64,000 bases of DNA from Martinezella dioscoreae (GCF_009176305.1 NZ_BLAJ01000001.1:682001-746000); one strand, 5' to 3'. Shown: positions 55,186 to 63,452, counted from the stretch's first letter. A program made the numbers and translations. The notes: generated by a model not told the origin, from the sequence alone.

Positions 55186-56298
55186 TCAAAGACCGAGCGC
55201 TGTCAGCATGATGAAAGTGGCGAAGAGAATGAAATGGGTCATACCCTCAATGGCGTTGGTTTCGCCGTCGTTGAGGTTGATGGCGGCGACGATCAGGGTG
55301 ATCATTACCATGACCGTCTGCACTGGCGACATGGCCATCATGAAGGGCTGGCCGGTATAGAGCGCAATCGCCTCCATGACCGGCACCGTCAGGATGACGG
55401 TCGAAAGAGAGGCGCCTAAAGCGATATTCACTGTCGCCTGCATGCGATTTCTGAGCGCCGCCCGCAGAGCAGTCAGAATTTCCGGTGCGGCGGAGATGGC
55501 GGCAACGACGATCGCGGCGATGGCGGGCGGAGCGCCCGTGCCCTTGAGGCCGGTATCCATGAAGGCCGACATGAATTCCGCCAGCACGCCGATCAGCACG
55601 ACGCCGATCAAGATCGTGACGATCGAAGTTGTCGTGGATTCTTCTTCATGATGCTCTTCAGCCTCTCCGGCAGCGAGTTTCTTCTCCGAGCGCGGATAGC
55701 TGTAGCTGAAGAAATAGCTGTGCCGGCCGACCTGCATGCGCAGGAACAGCGCATAGAGGGCGATCATCGCGACGATGGTGAAGGCCGAATAGTAGTGCCA
55801 TTTCGCATCCGGGATGAACTCGGGCACGATCATCGAAATGCCCATAGCGGTCAAGATCATAACGCCATAGGTCCGGCTGGAATCGTCATTATAGGGCTGT
55901 TCGCCATGTTTCAGACCGCCGAGAAGAGCAGCAAGACCGAGGATGCCGTTGATATCGAGCATGACGGCGGCATAGATGGTATCGCGCACCAGCGTCGGCG
56001 AACTCTCGCCGCTCATCATGATGGCGAGGATGATGACTTCGACCGCAACGGCCGAAAGAGTGAGGATCATCGTGCCGTAGGGATCGCCGACCTTGACGGC
56101 GAGGGTCTCTGCGTGGTGGGCGACGCGCATGGATGCTAATACAATCGTCGCGATCAATGCCACGGCGGCGACCATCGCAGTGCCTTGGCCCATTTCCAGT
56201 ATGGAATGCTCGCCGACATAGGCGACGACAGCAATCGCCAGTGCCACTAGCAGGTTTTTCTCCTGCTTAAACCATTTCGTTATGATCACTTTCCCCAC
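55186..56298 (-). CDS. Calcium/proton antiporter (CaCA, ChaA type)
   Basis: A 370-residue cation antiporter with about eleven membrane helices. The two alpha repeats carry the acidic exchanger motifs: LTLSAVAVEVIILAIMMSGE in the first half and AAISAAPEILTALRAALRNR in the second. A cytoplasmic loop near residues 205-225 is rich in Glu and His (EEHHEEES), a likely metal-sensing site. It should export Ca2+ or Na+/K+ against protons. The start is GTG at 56298; a second GTG three codons on is equally possible. Confidence 0.92.
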   Translation of the reverse strand: MGKVIITKWFKQEKNLLVALAIAVVAYVGEHSILEMGQGTAMVAAVALIATIVLASMRVAHHAETLAVKVGDPYGTMILTLSAVAVEVIILAIMMSGESSPTLVRDTIYAAVMLDINGILGLAALLGGLKHGEQPYNDDSSRTYGVMILTAMGISMIVPEFIPDAKWHYYSAFTIVAMIALYALFLRMQVGRHSYFFSYSYPRSEKKLAAGEAEEHHEEESTTTSIVTILIGVVLIGVLAEFMSAFMDTGLKGTGAPPAIAAIVVAAISAAPEILTALRAALRNRMQATVNIALGASLSTVILTVPVMEAIALYTGQPFMMAMSPVQTVMVMITLIVAAINLNDGETNAIEGMTHFILFATFIMLTALGL

Positions 56299-56518
56299 CT
56301 TTGCGCCGATTCACGGTTGCACTCTAAAGCAAGGATTTCGCACATCAAGCTTGCGGGGAGGAGGGCGAAATTTGCAGTTAACGCGGTTTAATGGAATACT
56401 ATGCGGACAGGTCTGCCCAATCACAATGTCGCGGCATCCTCGAACCCGTCTCAGATGCACGCGATTCTGCCGGCAACGTCCGGTTCGAAGGTCTTGGCAG
56501 ATGAGAAGGAGGGTCTGA

Positions 56519-56800
56519 ATGGTCAAGGTCGTTTACGAAATCGTGCCGCATGACGGTGGGTGGGCTTATCGCTTCCGCGACGTTTATTCGGAAGCGTTTC
56601 CAACACATTCCGAGGCGGTGGAGGCCGCGAGGATCGTGGCGGCGGAACAGCAAATCGGGGGAGATTCAGCCGAAATCAGCTGGCAGGACGAGAGCGGCAA
56701 ATGGCATGAGGAATATGCCGATGGCGGTGACCGACCGGAAACGGAAGTCATCGACGGCCAGATGCATTTTCCGCCGGTGGATACCGCTCCAGGCGCCTAG
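56519..56800 (+). CDS. DUF2188 domain-containing protein
   Basis: A 93-residue protein whose first 75 residues match DUF2188: VYEIVPHDGGWAYRFRDVYS, then THSEAVEAARIVAAEQQIGG and ISWQDESGKWHEEYADG. It is small, soluble and of unknown function; the fold is probably a beta-hairpin plus helix. GAAGGAGGGTCTGA precedes the ATG. It overlaps the stop of the convergent GrpB gene by four bases. Confidence 0.88.
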   Translation: MVKVVYEIVPHDGGWAYRFRDVYSEAFPTHSEAVEAARIVAAEQQIGGDSAEISWQDESGKWHEEYADGGDRPETEVIDGQMHFPPVDTAPGA

Positions 56801-57312
56801 ATCTGCCGCTGGCCGACTGCCTTTTCGATAACCGCGTCGACGAAATGACGTTTCTCGGCAGTGTAGCGATCGCCATCATGTCGATGCATTCCGGCGAGCT
56901 CCAATTTCAGCGCGGCATAGGCTGCCGCTTCTGCAGGATGCGCTCGAAGATAATCGCGAAAGATCACCCGGCGCTCGTGGGTCCGGTTGTTCGGCGGGCA
57001 GAGATAGACGCGCTCCGGCGGCCTGCCGTCGCGCCGCATGAAGGCCCAGACATCGTCGTCGTAGCGATTGCCACGCGGTTCGTAATTCTCCTGCAGAAGA
57101 ATCTGGGTCGCCGCAGGCACATCGGCTGAGCTGCGGAAGATGATATCGATGTCGATAAGCGGTTTTGCGGCGATCCCGGGAATGGATGTGCTGCCGATAT
57201 GTTCGATCGTCACGACATAGGGCGCCAGCAATCGTTCGAGCTTTTCGCGGATGCGTTCGAAATCCCCTGGCCAGCATGGGTCGTACGGCACAAGTTCCAC
57301 CGCTGTTCCCAT
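56797..57312 (-). CDS. GrpB-family nucleotidyltransferase-like protein
   Basis: A 171-residue UPF0157/GrpB protein of the nucleotidyltransferase superfamily. It has VELVPYDPCWPGDFERIREK, then IEHIGSTSIPGIAAKPLIDI (the G-S and DxD-like core) and VYLCPPNNRTHERRVIFRDY. Function is not established for the free-standing protein. ATG 57312 is chosen over an in-frame TTG two codons earlier. It starts two bases after the LysR gene stop, so both belong to one operon. Confidence 0.9.
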   Translation of the reverse strand: MGTAVELVPYDPCWPGDFERIREKLERLLAPYVVTIEHIGSTSIPGIAAKPLIDIDIIFRSSADVPAATQILLQENYEPRGNRYDDDVWAFMRRDGRPPERVYLCPPNNRTHERRVIFRDYLRAHPAEAAAYAALKLELAGMHRHDGDRYTAEKRHFVDAVIEKAVGQRQI

Positions 57313-57314
57313 GG

Positions 57315-58229
57315 TCAAAATCCATTCTCCACGTTGTTTTCCTTGATGTAATCAAGCAAACCCGCAACGAGGGCATCGAACGTCACGCGGCAGCGTGGCG
57401 ACGTCTTCAGATTTTCATGCATGACGATCCAGGTGTCGATCTCCACCTTTATCTCGGACAATATCTGCACGAGGTTCGGATCGCGGCTTGCCAAGGGGAT
57501 CTGATAGAAACCGATGCCGATGCCGGCGCGCAGCGCATTGTGGAGCGCGATGCTGTGATCGGAACGAAAGCTGAAGGAAGCGCCTTCGAGCATCGGATAA
57601 CGCTTCAGCATCATGCGTATATAGGCAGTCTGGCGATCGAAGCCGATGAGCTTGTGCCGACGCAGTTCCTCGAGGGTTTCGGGCTTGCCGTACCGCTCGA
57701 TATAATCGCGATGGGCGAAGAGGCCGAGAGAGATGATGCCGATATGCCGGGCGAGCAGTGCTTCTTGCGCCGGCGCGACCATGCGCACGGCGATATCGGC
57801 CTCACGTTGCAGCAGATCTTCCACCGTATCGGAGGCTGAAAGCTCGACGATCAGGTCGGGATAGATTGCCTGCAACTTGGCAAGGATCGGCGGCAGCACT
57901 TCCGTGCCGATGACTTCGCTCGCGCTGACGCGCACTGTTCCGCTGACTTTGTCCTTCGAGCCGGAGGCTGCGCGCAACAGTGCGGCGGTCGTGCTCGCCA
58001 AAGTCTCGGCATAAGGTCTCAGAACGAGGGCGGTGTCGGTCGGCAACAGCCCTTGTTGCGAACGCGTGAACAGCTCTGCACCGACCGATTGCTCCAATGC
58101 GAGGATATGACGCCCCACAGTCGGCTGTGTCAGGCCGAGTTCGCGGGCAGCGGCCGACAGCGAGCCGTGCTCCAGCACGGCAAGAAAGGTGCGATAGAAA
58201 TCCCAGCTTGGTTCAGATAGCGACGCCAT
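57315..58229 (-). CDS. LysR-family transcriptional regulator
   Basis: A 304-residue regulator. The helix-turn-helix is SLSAAARELGLTQPTVGRHI near residues 23-42, followed by the periplasmic-binding-like effector domain (KVSGTVRVSASEVIGTEVLP). It is divergent from the NAD(P)-binding protein gene across a 92-base gap, the usual layout for a LysR regulator and its target. ATG 58229 starts MASLSEPSWDFYRTFLAVLE; an earlier start at 58286 would run into the divergent promoter. Confidence 0.93.
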   Translation of the reverse strand: MASLSEPSWDFYRTFLAVLEHGSLSAAARELGLTQPTVGRHILALEQSVGAELFTRSQQGLLPTDTALVLRPYAETLASTTAALLRAASGSKDKVSGTVRVSASEVIGTEVLPPILAKLQAIYPDLIVELSASDTVEDLLQREADIAVRMVAPAQEALLARHIGIISLGLFAHRDYIERYGKPETLEELRRHKLIGFDRQTAYIRMMLKRYPMLEGASFSFRSDHSIALHNALRAGIGIGFYQIPLASRDPNLVQILSEIKVEIDTWIVMHENLKTSPRCRVTFDALVAGLLDYIKENNVENGF

Positions 58230-58321
58230 ACATTTATATATATCATCTGCAGATTTTTCAGCAATTTCGTTTATCGCCGATACCAAGCATAGTCAGCCCA
58301 TCGAAACCGATGGAGATGACG

Positions 58322-59299
58322 ATGAGCAACAATAAGGAAAGCACGAAGACGGCCCTGATACTCGGCGCGACCGGCGGCATTGGCGGTGCTGTCGCGCAAG
58401 GGCTTACCCTTCGCGGCTGGCGCATTCGGGCGCTGAACCGCAATGCGGCCGAGGCGGCCCGCCGCCAGCCGGAGTTCGACTGGTTCCAGGGCGATGCCAT
58501 GCAGGCGGATGATGTTCTGAAGGCGGCGCAGGGTGTCGATGTCATCGTGCATGCCGTCAACCCGCCCGGTTATCGCAATTGGGGTAAGGTCGTCCTGCCG
58601 ATGCTCGATAATACGATTGCCGCCGCGAAGGTGGTCGGTGCGCGGATCGTGCTGCCCGGTACGGTTTACAATTTCGGTCCCGATGTTTTCCCGAATGTCA
58701 CGGAAGATAGCGCGCAACGGCCGAAGACCCGCAAAGGCGCTATCCGCGTGCAGATGGAACGGCGCCTGCGGGCGGCGGCAGAGCAGGGCGGTACGCCTGT
58801 TATCATCGTTCGCGCCGGAGACTTCTTCGGTGGTGCGCGCGCCAACAGCTGGTTCTCGCAGGCGATGGTGACGCCGGGCAAGGCGATTACTTCAATGACC
58901 TATCCAGGCAAGCGCGGTGTCGGCCATCAATGGGCCTATCTGCCCGATGTTGCCGAGACCATGATCCGGCTGATCGAGAAGGGCGACGAGCTGCCGGCTT
59001 TCGCCGTCTATCATATGCGCGGTCATTGGGATGGAGACGGCAGACAGATGATTGAAGCCGTGCAGCGCGTCGTTGGACACAAGGTGAAGGTGAAATCGTT
59101 TCCCTGGTGGATAGTACCGCTGGCTTCTCCCTTCGTGACATTCATGCGGGAACTGCGCGAGATGAGCTATCTCTGGGATGTGCCGCTGCAGATGCGAAAC
59201 GACAGGCTGGTGGCTGTTCTTGGCGAGGAACCGCATACGCCGATCGATGAGGCGGTGAGGGCAAGTCTTGCATCGATCGGCTGTCTTCCGGCAGCTTGA
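58322..59299 (+). CDS. NAD-dependent epimerase/dehydratase-like SDR protein
   Basis: A 325-residue extended or atypical short-chain dehydrogenase. The Rossmann motif is ALILGATGGIGGAVAQGLTL near residue 14; VIVHAVNPPGYRNWGKVVLP and LPGTVYNFGPD follow. The YxxxK pair is not evident in the usual place (RPKTRKGAIRVQMERRL), so it may be an atypical, reductase-like or non-catalytic member. ATG 58322 has GGAG six bases upstream; two earlier ATGs are in frame (58310, 58316). Likely controlled by the divergent LysR protein. Confidence 0.88.
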   Translation: MSNNKESTKTALILGATGGIGGAVAQGLTLRGWRIRALNRNAAEAARRQPEFDWFQGDAMQADDVLKAAQGVDVIVHAVNPPGYRNWGKVVLPMLDNTIAAAKVVGARIVLPGTVYNFGPDVFPNVTEDSAQRPKTRKGAIRVQMERRLRAAAEQGGTPVIIVRAGDFFGGARANSWFSQAMVTPGKAITSMTYPGKRGVGHQWAYLPDVAETMIRLIEKGDELPAFAVYHMRGHWDGDGRQMIEAVQRVVGHKVKVKSFPWWIVPLASPFVTFMRELREMSYLWDVPLQMRNDRLVAVLGEEPHTPIDEAVRASLASIGCLPAA

Positions 59300-59352
59300 G
59301 CCGCCGGTCAGGCATTCTGTCCAAGGGCACTGGTTACAACAGCGAGTGGAAA

Positions 59353-59379
59353 AGCCCCGCAACATCTTGGTGCGGGGCT
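59353..59379 (-). terminator. Terminator of the Old Yellow Enzyme gene
   Basis: AGCCCCGCA and TGCGGGGCT form a 9-bp stem with a nine-base loop; on the minus strand it is followed by TTTTCC. It lies 57 bases beyond the minus-strand stop at 59437 and also after the plus-strand SDR gene. Confidence 0.8.
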
Positions 59380-59436
59380 CATCGTTAGCTTTATGCCGGC
59401 CTTGCCACTGGGGAAGAGGCCGGTCCGTCAGAGATG

Positions 59437-60549
59437 TTATGCCGCTTCGTCCAGGGTCGGATAGTCGTCGTAGCCCTTCGCGCCGCCGCCGTAGAGCGTT
59501 GCCTGGTCCCATTGGGCGAGCGGTGCGTTTTCCTTCAGGCGGCGGACGAGATCCGGATTGGAGATGAACGGCTTGCCGAAGGCAACGACATCGGCCTTGC
59601 CGCTGTCGACGGCTTCGATCGCCATCTCGCGGGTATAGGCATTGTTGACCATCCAGCCGGCCTTGCCGCCTGCAGCCTTGTAGGCCGAGTGGAGAGCGTC
59701 ATAGTCGAAGGGCAGGAAGTCGCGCTTACCGCCGGTCTGGCCTTCGATGACGTGGATATAGGCGAGGTCATATTTTGCCAGACCTTCGACGACGTAGGTG
59801 AAGAGCTGTTGCGGCGCCGGATCGCTGGCATCGCCGGATGGCGTGACAGGCGAGATGCGGATCGCCGTGCGGCCGGCACCGACTTCCTTGGTGACGGCAT
59901 CGACCACTTCGAACAGGAAACGCGCGCGGTTCTCGATTGCGCCGCCATACTGGTCGGTGCGGTCGTTGACGTTGCCGCGCAGGAACTGGTCGATCAGGTA
60001 GCCGTTGGCGCCATGAATCTCGACACCGTCAAAGCCGGCATTGATCGCAGCGCGGGCCGCCTTGCGGTAATCCTCGATGATGCCCGGGATTTCCGAGGTT
60101 TCTAGCGCACGCGGTTCGGAAACATCGGCAAAGCCGCCGGTGCCGTCGCTGTTGACCAGATAGGTCTTCGAATTCTCAGCGCGCTTGGAGGTCGACGAGA
60201 CCGGCTTGCCACCATTCGGCTGCAGGGTCGTATGGGAGATACGACCGACATGCCACATCTGCACGACGATCTTGCCGCCGTTGGCATGCACGGCATCCGT
60301 CACCTTCTTCCAGCCATCGAGCGCTTCCTTGCTGTAGAGGCCGGGAACGTTGGCGTAGCCCTGACCCTGATGGGTAATCGCCGTTGCTTCGGTGATGATC
60401 AGGCCGGCAGTGGCGCGCTGGGCGTAGTATTTTACGTTCAGTTCATTCGGCACTGCATTCGGCGAGCGATTGCGCGTCAGAGGTGCCATGACGATGCGGT
60501 TGGCGATGGAAATATCACCCAGCTTCGTCGGTTCGAATAATTTGGTCAT
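59437..60549 (-). CDS. nemA: Old Yellow Enzyme-family alkene reductase
   Basis: A 370-residue FMN enzyme that reduces activated alkenes, quinones or nitro compounds with NAD(P)H. The N-terminal FMN part IVMAPLTRNRSPNAVPNELN and the active-site motif GVEIHGANGYLIDQFLRGNV (His/Asn pair binding the carbonyl) are intact, followed by NDRTDQYGGAIENRARFLFE. It is 151 bases downstream of an arsR-type gene on the same strand, resembling the nemRA logic of E. coli with a different regulator family. AAAGGAC precedes the ATG. Confidence 0.93.
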   Translation of the reverse strand: MTKLFEPTKLGDISIANRIVMAPLTRNRSPNAVPNELNVKYYAQRATAGLIITEATAITHQGQGYANVPGLYSKEALDGWKKVTDAVHANGGKIVVQMWHVGRISHTTLQPNGGKPVSSTSKRAENSKTYLVNSDGTGGFADVSEPRALETSEIPGIIEDYRKAARAAINAGFDGVEIHGANGYLIDQFLRGNVNDRTDQYGGAIENRARFLFEVVDAVTKEVGAGRTAIRISPVTPSGDASDPAPQQLFTYVVEGLAKYDLAYIHVIEGQTGGKRDFLPFDYDALHSAYKAAGGKAGWMVNNAYTREMAIEAVDSGKADVVAFGKPFISNPDLVRRLKENAPLAQWDQATLYGGGAKGYDDYPTLDEAA

Positions 60550-60619
60550 GGATCGTCCTTTCTATAGGGGGCGGGGAAATCAGGACGAGGCGATCGCCAG
60601 GTCCGAAGAACTATGGTGG

Positions 60620-60697
60620 TTAAGGCAGCAGCTTCTCGGGGAAGATTGCGTCGGTGACGGGGGGCATGGGCGCAAATACAGGGAGCGCAGCAGACAT
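60620..60697 (-). CDS. Candidate 25-residue peptide between arsR and nemA
   Basis: A short frame starting MSAALPVFAPMPPVTDAI begins two bases after the ArsR stop, with AAGGA eight bases before its ATG. It is proline-rich and has no recognisable domain. It could be a real microprotein, a leader of the nemA message or chance. Included because its placement and ribosome-binding site are better than random. Confidence 0.3.
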   Translation of the reverse strand: MSAALPVFAPMPPVTDAIFPEKLLP

Positions 60698-60699
60698 TT

Positions 60700-60993
60700 T
60701 CAGAGTTCCTTCTGCATGGCCGCGAGGAATTCGGCGATCGTTTCCTCGTTGCGCTTGTAGAAAATCCACTGGCCAAGGCGCCGCGTCGTCACCAGGCCGG
60801 CGCGATGCAGCGTGCCGAGATGCGCTGAGACGGTCGATTGCGACAGGCCACAGCGCTCGAACTGGCTAGCGCAGACGCCGAGCTCCAACGGGTGCTCCTG
60901 GGTCGGGAAATGGGTGTGCGGATCTTTGAGGTGATTGAGGATTTCGAGCCGGGCCGGGTGGGCCAGAGCCTTCAATATCTCGTTCTTGTCCAT
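60700..60993 (-). CDS. ArsR-family transcriptional repressor
   Basis: A 97-residue winged-helix protein: MDKNEILKALAHPARLEILN, the recognition helix ERCGLSQSTVSAHLGTLHRA and the wing TTRRLGQWIFYKRNEE. Two cysteines (GVCASQFERC, about residues 45 and 52) could sense thiol-reactive compounds, which would suit control of an alkene reductase. ATG 60993 is chosen; ATG 61005 is four codons earlier. An inverted repeat at 61010-61051 lies upstream as a possible operator. Confidence 0.9.
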   Translation of the reverse strand: MDKNEILKALAHPARLEILNHLKDPHTHFPTQEHPLELGVCASQFERCGLSQSTVSAHLGTLHRAGLVTTRRLGQWIFYKRNEETIAEFLAAMQKEL

Positions 60994-61009
60994 GGCGTTC
61001 ACCATATGA

Positions 61010-61051
61010 ATATCGAATAATTGCGATTTATGTATCGACGATTTTCGATAT
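61010..61051 (-). promoter_or_regulatory. Candidate ArsR operator
   Basis: Perfect inverted repeat ATATCGAA (61010-61017) and TTCGATAT (61044-61051) around a 26-base AT-rich spacer containing a third TATCGA. It lies just upstream of the arsR start, where autoregulation would act. Confidence 0.45.
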
Positions 61052-61115
61052 ATCAAGGGCGACGCTGAAGATTATTTTCGGCAAGGCCGTCGACGTGCGT
61101 GCTTAGAAATTAGGC

Positions 61116-61232
61116 AAAAAAAGAGGGCCACCGGAATGAACCAGGGCCCTTATAGGTGTGAAGGTCAAAACCTCCAGAGGGGAACAGCCAATGCGGTGGA
61201 ACTGGGAGGAAAAGCCACCGTGTGCATCAGCT
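61116..61232 (-). ncRNA. abcR: AbcR-type trans-acting sRNA, lsrB-distal copy
   Basis: Predicted 117-nt minus-strand RNA. It would start at A 61232 (AGCTGATGCACACGG), carry the unpaired TTTTCCTCCCAGTTCC segment complementary to Shine-Dalgarno regions, and end at a GGGCC...GGCC(A)C hairpin with a T run at 61122-61116. The family (AbcR, also alpha-r15) is Hfq-dependent and represses many ABC-transporter binding-protein mRNAs in Agrobacterium, Sinorhizobium and Brucella. Location between arsR and lsrB matches S. meliloti. Which copy is AbcR1 or AbcR2 was not assigned. Ends were predicted from promoter spacing and terminator. Confidence 0.88.
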
Positions 61233-61238
61233 GAGTGC

Positions 61239-61267
61239 GTTATGATGCTAATTTGTGCAGTGCGCAA
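61239..61267 (-). promoter_or_regulatory. Promoter of the distal AbcR copy
   Basis: TTGCGC (61262-61267), a 17-base spacer and CATAAC (61239-61244) place initiation at about 61232. It differs from the other copy's promoter, so the two RNAs may respond to different conditions. Confidence 0.65.
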
Positions 61268-61319
61268 TGCTTTTTTGTGCATGGCAGTTATGCGTTTGCT
61301 ACGTCGGCGGCAAAAGGGC

Positions 61320-61435
61320 AAAAAAAAGGGCCTCCGGAGTGAACCAGGGCCCTATAGGTATGAAGGTCAAAAACCTCCAGAGGGGAACAGCCAATGCGGT
61401 GGAACTGGGAGGAAAAGCCACCGTGTGCATCAGCT
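61320..61435 (-). ncRNA. abcR: AbcR-type trans-acting sRNA, lsrB-proximal copy
   Basis: Predicted 116-nt minus-strand RNA, nearly identical to its neighbour over the central 90 bases. It starts AGCTGATGCACACGG, contains the TTTTCCTCCCAGTTCC anti-Shine-Dalgarno segment and ends with AGGGCC / GGCCCT stem and eight T (61327-61320). Tandem near-identical AbcR copies are the rule in Rhizobiaceae, where the two have partly separate targets. The neighbour lsrB/vtlR product activates an AbcR gene in Brucella and Agrobacterium relatives, so direct control is likely here. Confidence 0.88.
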
Positions 61436-61441
61436 ATGTGC

Positions 61442-61470
61442 GATATGGTAGTTAAATGGGCAGGCTTCAA
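61442..61470 (-). promoter_or_regulatory. Promoter of the proximal AbcR copy
   Basis: TTGAAG (61465-61470), a 17-base spacer and CATATC (61442-61447) predict initiation at about 61435. Upstream (61480-61515) the sequence TGATGCATAGCTGATATGCA is rich in dyad symmetry (GCATA/TATGC) and could bind a LysR-type activator. Confidence 0.6.
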
Positions 61471-61557
61471 CTCTCATTTGTGCATATCAGCTATGCATCA
61501 TATGCGTGGCTGATATACTAGCCGTAAAAAGAGTTCGTTATCAGTGACTTACCTTCG

Positions 61558-62454
61558 TCAGAAGTTCCAGTTACGAGCCTTCGCGACAATAAAATCACGA
61601 AAAACCTTGAGCTTGGCCGCGTTCTTCATCTCGTCGGGATAGCAGAAATAAGTGTCGAAGGACGGCACGTCGGCATTGATGGCAAGCTGAATGAGGCCGG
61701 GGTCGCGGCCGACGATATAGTCAGGCAATACCGCGATGCCGATACCAAGCAGGCAGGCGCGCTTGATCGACGTCTGGCTGTTGATCTGCAGGTGCGGCAC
61801 GCGCTTGTTGTCGGAAGACCGGCCGGCGATCTCCAGCCAGTTGACGTCGAGCAGGTAGTTTGGTGCCGGCTCGCCGAAGCTGATGATGCGATGTTCGTCT
61901 AGATCCTCCACCGACTGCGGCTCGCCGTAGCGGTTGATATAGGAGGGGGCCGCATAGACGTGCATGTGCACGGTAAAGAGCTTGCGCTGGATGAGATCCG
62001 ATTGCTGCGGCTGGCGCAGACGGATGGCGCAGTCCGCATGGCGCATGTTCACATCCAGCTCCTCGTTGTCGAGGATCAGCTGAATCTGCATGTCCGGATA
62101 GAGCTGCAGGAATTCCTGGATCTTGTCTGTGAGCCAGCCCTGGCCGAGACCGACTGTGGTCGTCACGCGCAGCTTGCCGCTCGGCTTGTCGGTCGTTTCG
62201 GTCAATTGCATCTTGACCGTTTCGAGCTTCAGCAAAACGTCATGGGCCGTGCGATAGAGCAGCTCACCCTGTTCGGTCAGGATGAGGCCGCGCGCATGGC
62301 GGTGGAAAAGCTTAATGCCAACGTCTTGCTCGAGAGCGCTGACCTGCCGGCTAATGGCGGATTGAGACAAGTGCAACTTGTCGGCCGCATGCGTGAATGA
62401 ACCCGCTTCGGCAGCCGCGTGAAAGATACGCAGCTTATCCCAATCCAATGGCAT
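61558..62454 (-). CDS. lsrB: LysR-type regulator LsrB/VtlR
   Basis: A 298-residue LysR regulator. It starts MPLDWDKLRIFHAAAEAGSF, with helix-turn-helix THAADKLHLSQSAISRQVSA, and an effector domain from KPSGKLRVTTTVGLGQGWLT. The sequence and position (next to trxB and the AbcR genes) identify it as the orthologue of S. meliloti LsrB, needed for oxidative-stress response, lipopolysaccharide and symbiosis, and of Brucella/Agrobacterium VtlR. GAGGGG lies eight bases before ATG 62454; a coupled ATG at 62478 overlapping the trxB stop is the alternative. Confidence 0.92.
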   Translation of the reverse strand: MPLDWDKLRIFHAAAEAGSFTHAADKLHLSQSAISRQVSALEQDVGIKLFHRHARGLILTEQGELLYRTAHDVLLKLETVKMQLTETTDKPSGKLRVTTTVGLGQGWLTDKIQEFLQLYPDMQIQLILDNEELDVNMRHADCAIRLRQPQQSDLIQRKLFTVHMHVYAAPSYINRYGEPQSVEDLDEHRIISFGEPAPNYLLDVNWLEIAGRSSDNKRVPHLQINSQTSIKRACLLGIGIAVLPDYIVGRDPGLIQLAINADVPSFDTYFCYPDEMKNAAKLKVFRDFIVAKARNWNF

Positions 62455-62477
62455 GCCGTTTCCCCTCATCGGCTGCA

Positions 62478-63452
62478 TCACTCCGCAGCCACGGCGACGG
62501 GCATGTGCCCGGTCAAATAGCGTTCCGCCTCAAGCGCGGCCATGCAGCCCATCCCGGCTGCCGTGATCGCCTGGCGGAATGTATCATCGGTCACATCACC
62601 CGCGGCATAGATGCCTTCGACGCTGGTCGCGGTCGAATCAGGAGCGGTCCAGAGATAGCCATTGTCCTTGAGTTTCAATTTGCCCTTGAAGAGCTCGGTC
62701 GCCGGCGCATGGCCGATGGCAACGAAGACACCGTCGATCGGCATTTCCGTGATGGCGCCGGTACGCGCATCGCGCAGGCGTGCGCCCGTGACCGATGGCG
62801 GCATCGGCGGCTTGGCGGGCGTGCCGGTGATTTCGGCAACCTCAGTATTCCAGAGGATCTTGACGTTTGCCTTGGCGAACAGGCGCTCCTGCAGGATCTT
62901 TTCCGAACGGAAAGTATCGCGGCGATGCACCACGGTCACCGATTTGGCGATGTTGGAGAGATAGAGCGCCTCTTCAACGGCGCTGTTACCGCCGCCGACC
63001 ACGATCACGTCCTTGTTGCGGTAGAAGAAGCCATCGCAGGTGGCGCAGGCGGAGACGCCGAAGCCCTGGAAATGCTGTTCGCTCTCGATACCCAGCCATT
63101 TCGCCTTGGCGCCGGTGGCAATGATGAGCGTGTCGGCGGTCCAGACCTGGCCGCTATCTGTATGGGCAACGAAAGGACGCTTGCTGGTATCGACTTCGGT
63201 CACGAGGTCGTTGACGATTTCGGCGCCGACATGCTGTGCCTGCTGAAGCATCTGCTCCATCAGCCATGGTCCCTGGATAGGATCGGCAAAGCCCGGATAG
63301 TTCTCGACATCGGTCGTGATCATCAGCTGGCCGCCCTGTTCGAGACCAGCGATCAGAACCGGCTGCAGCATCGCGCGCGCGGCGTAAACCGCGGCGGTGT
63401 AGCCGGCTGGGCCGGAACCGATGATGAGCACCTTTGTGTGGCGGGCAGGCAT
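62478..63452 (-). CDS. trxB: Thioredoxin reductase
   Basis: A 324-residue FAD/NADPH disulfide reductase that keeps thioredoxin reduced. FAD motif GSGPAGYTAAVYAARA is near residue 11, the redox-active CATCDGFF near 137, the NADPH motif VVGGGNSAVEEALYLS near 155 and the second FAD motif GIYAAGDVTD near 283. It precedes lsrB with at most 23 bases between, so redox enzyme and oxidative-stress regulator share a transcript. ATG 63452 starts MPARHTKVLII; a start five codons earlier is possible. Confidence 0.96.
   Translation of the reverse strand: MPARHTKVLIIGSGPAGYTAAVYAARAMLQPVLIAGLEQGGQLMITTDVENYPGFADPIQGPWLMEQMLQQAQHVGAEIVNDLVTEVDTSKRPFVAHTDSGQVWTADTLIIATGAKAKWLGIESEQHFQGFGVSACATCDGFFYRNKDVIVVGGGNSAVEEALYLSNIAKSVTVVHRRDTFRSEKILQERLFAKANVKILWNTEVAEITGTPAKPPMPPSVTGARLRDARTGAITEMPIDGVFVAIGHAPATELFKGKLKLKDNGYLWTAPDSTATSVEGIYAAGDVTDDTFRQAITAAGMGCMAALEAERYLTGHMPVAVAAE

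Noticed and set aside
61116..61435. Repeated units resembling a two-copy CRISPR or tandem duplication
   Set aside because: Each unit has its own promoter and terminator and matches the AbcR sRNA layout; there are no short regular spacers and no cas genes.
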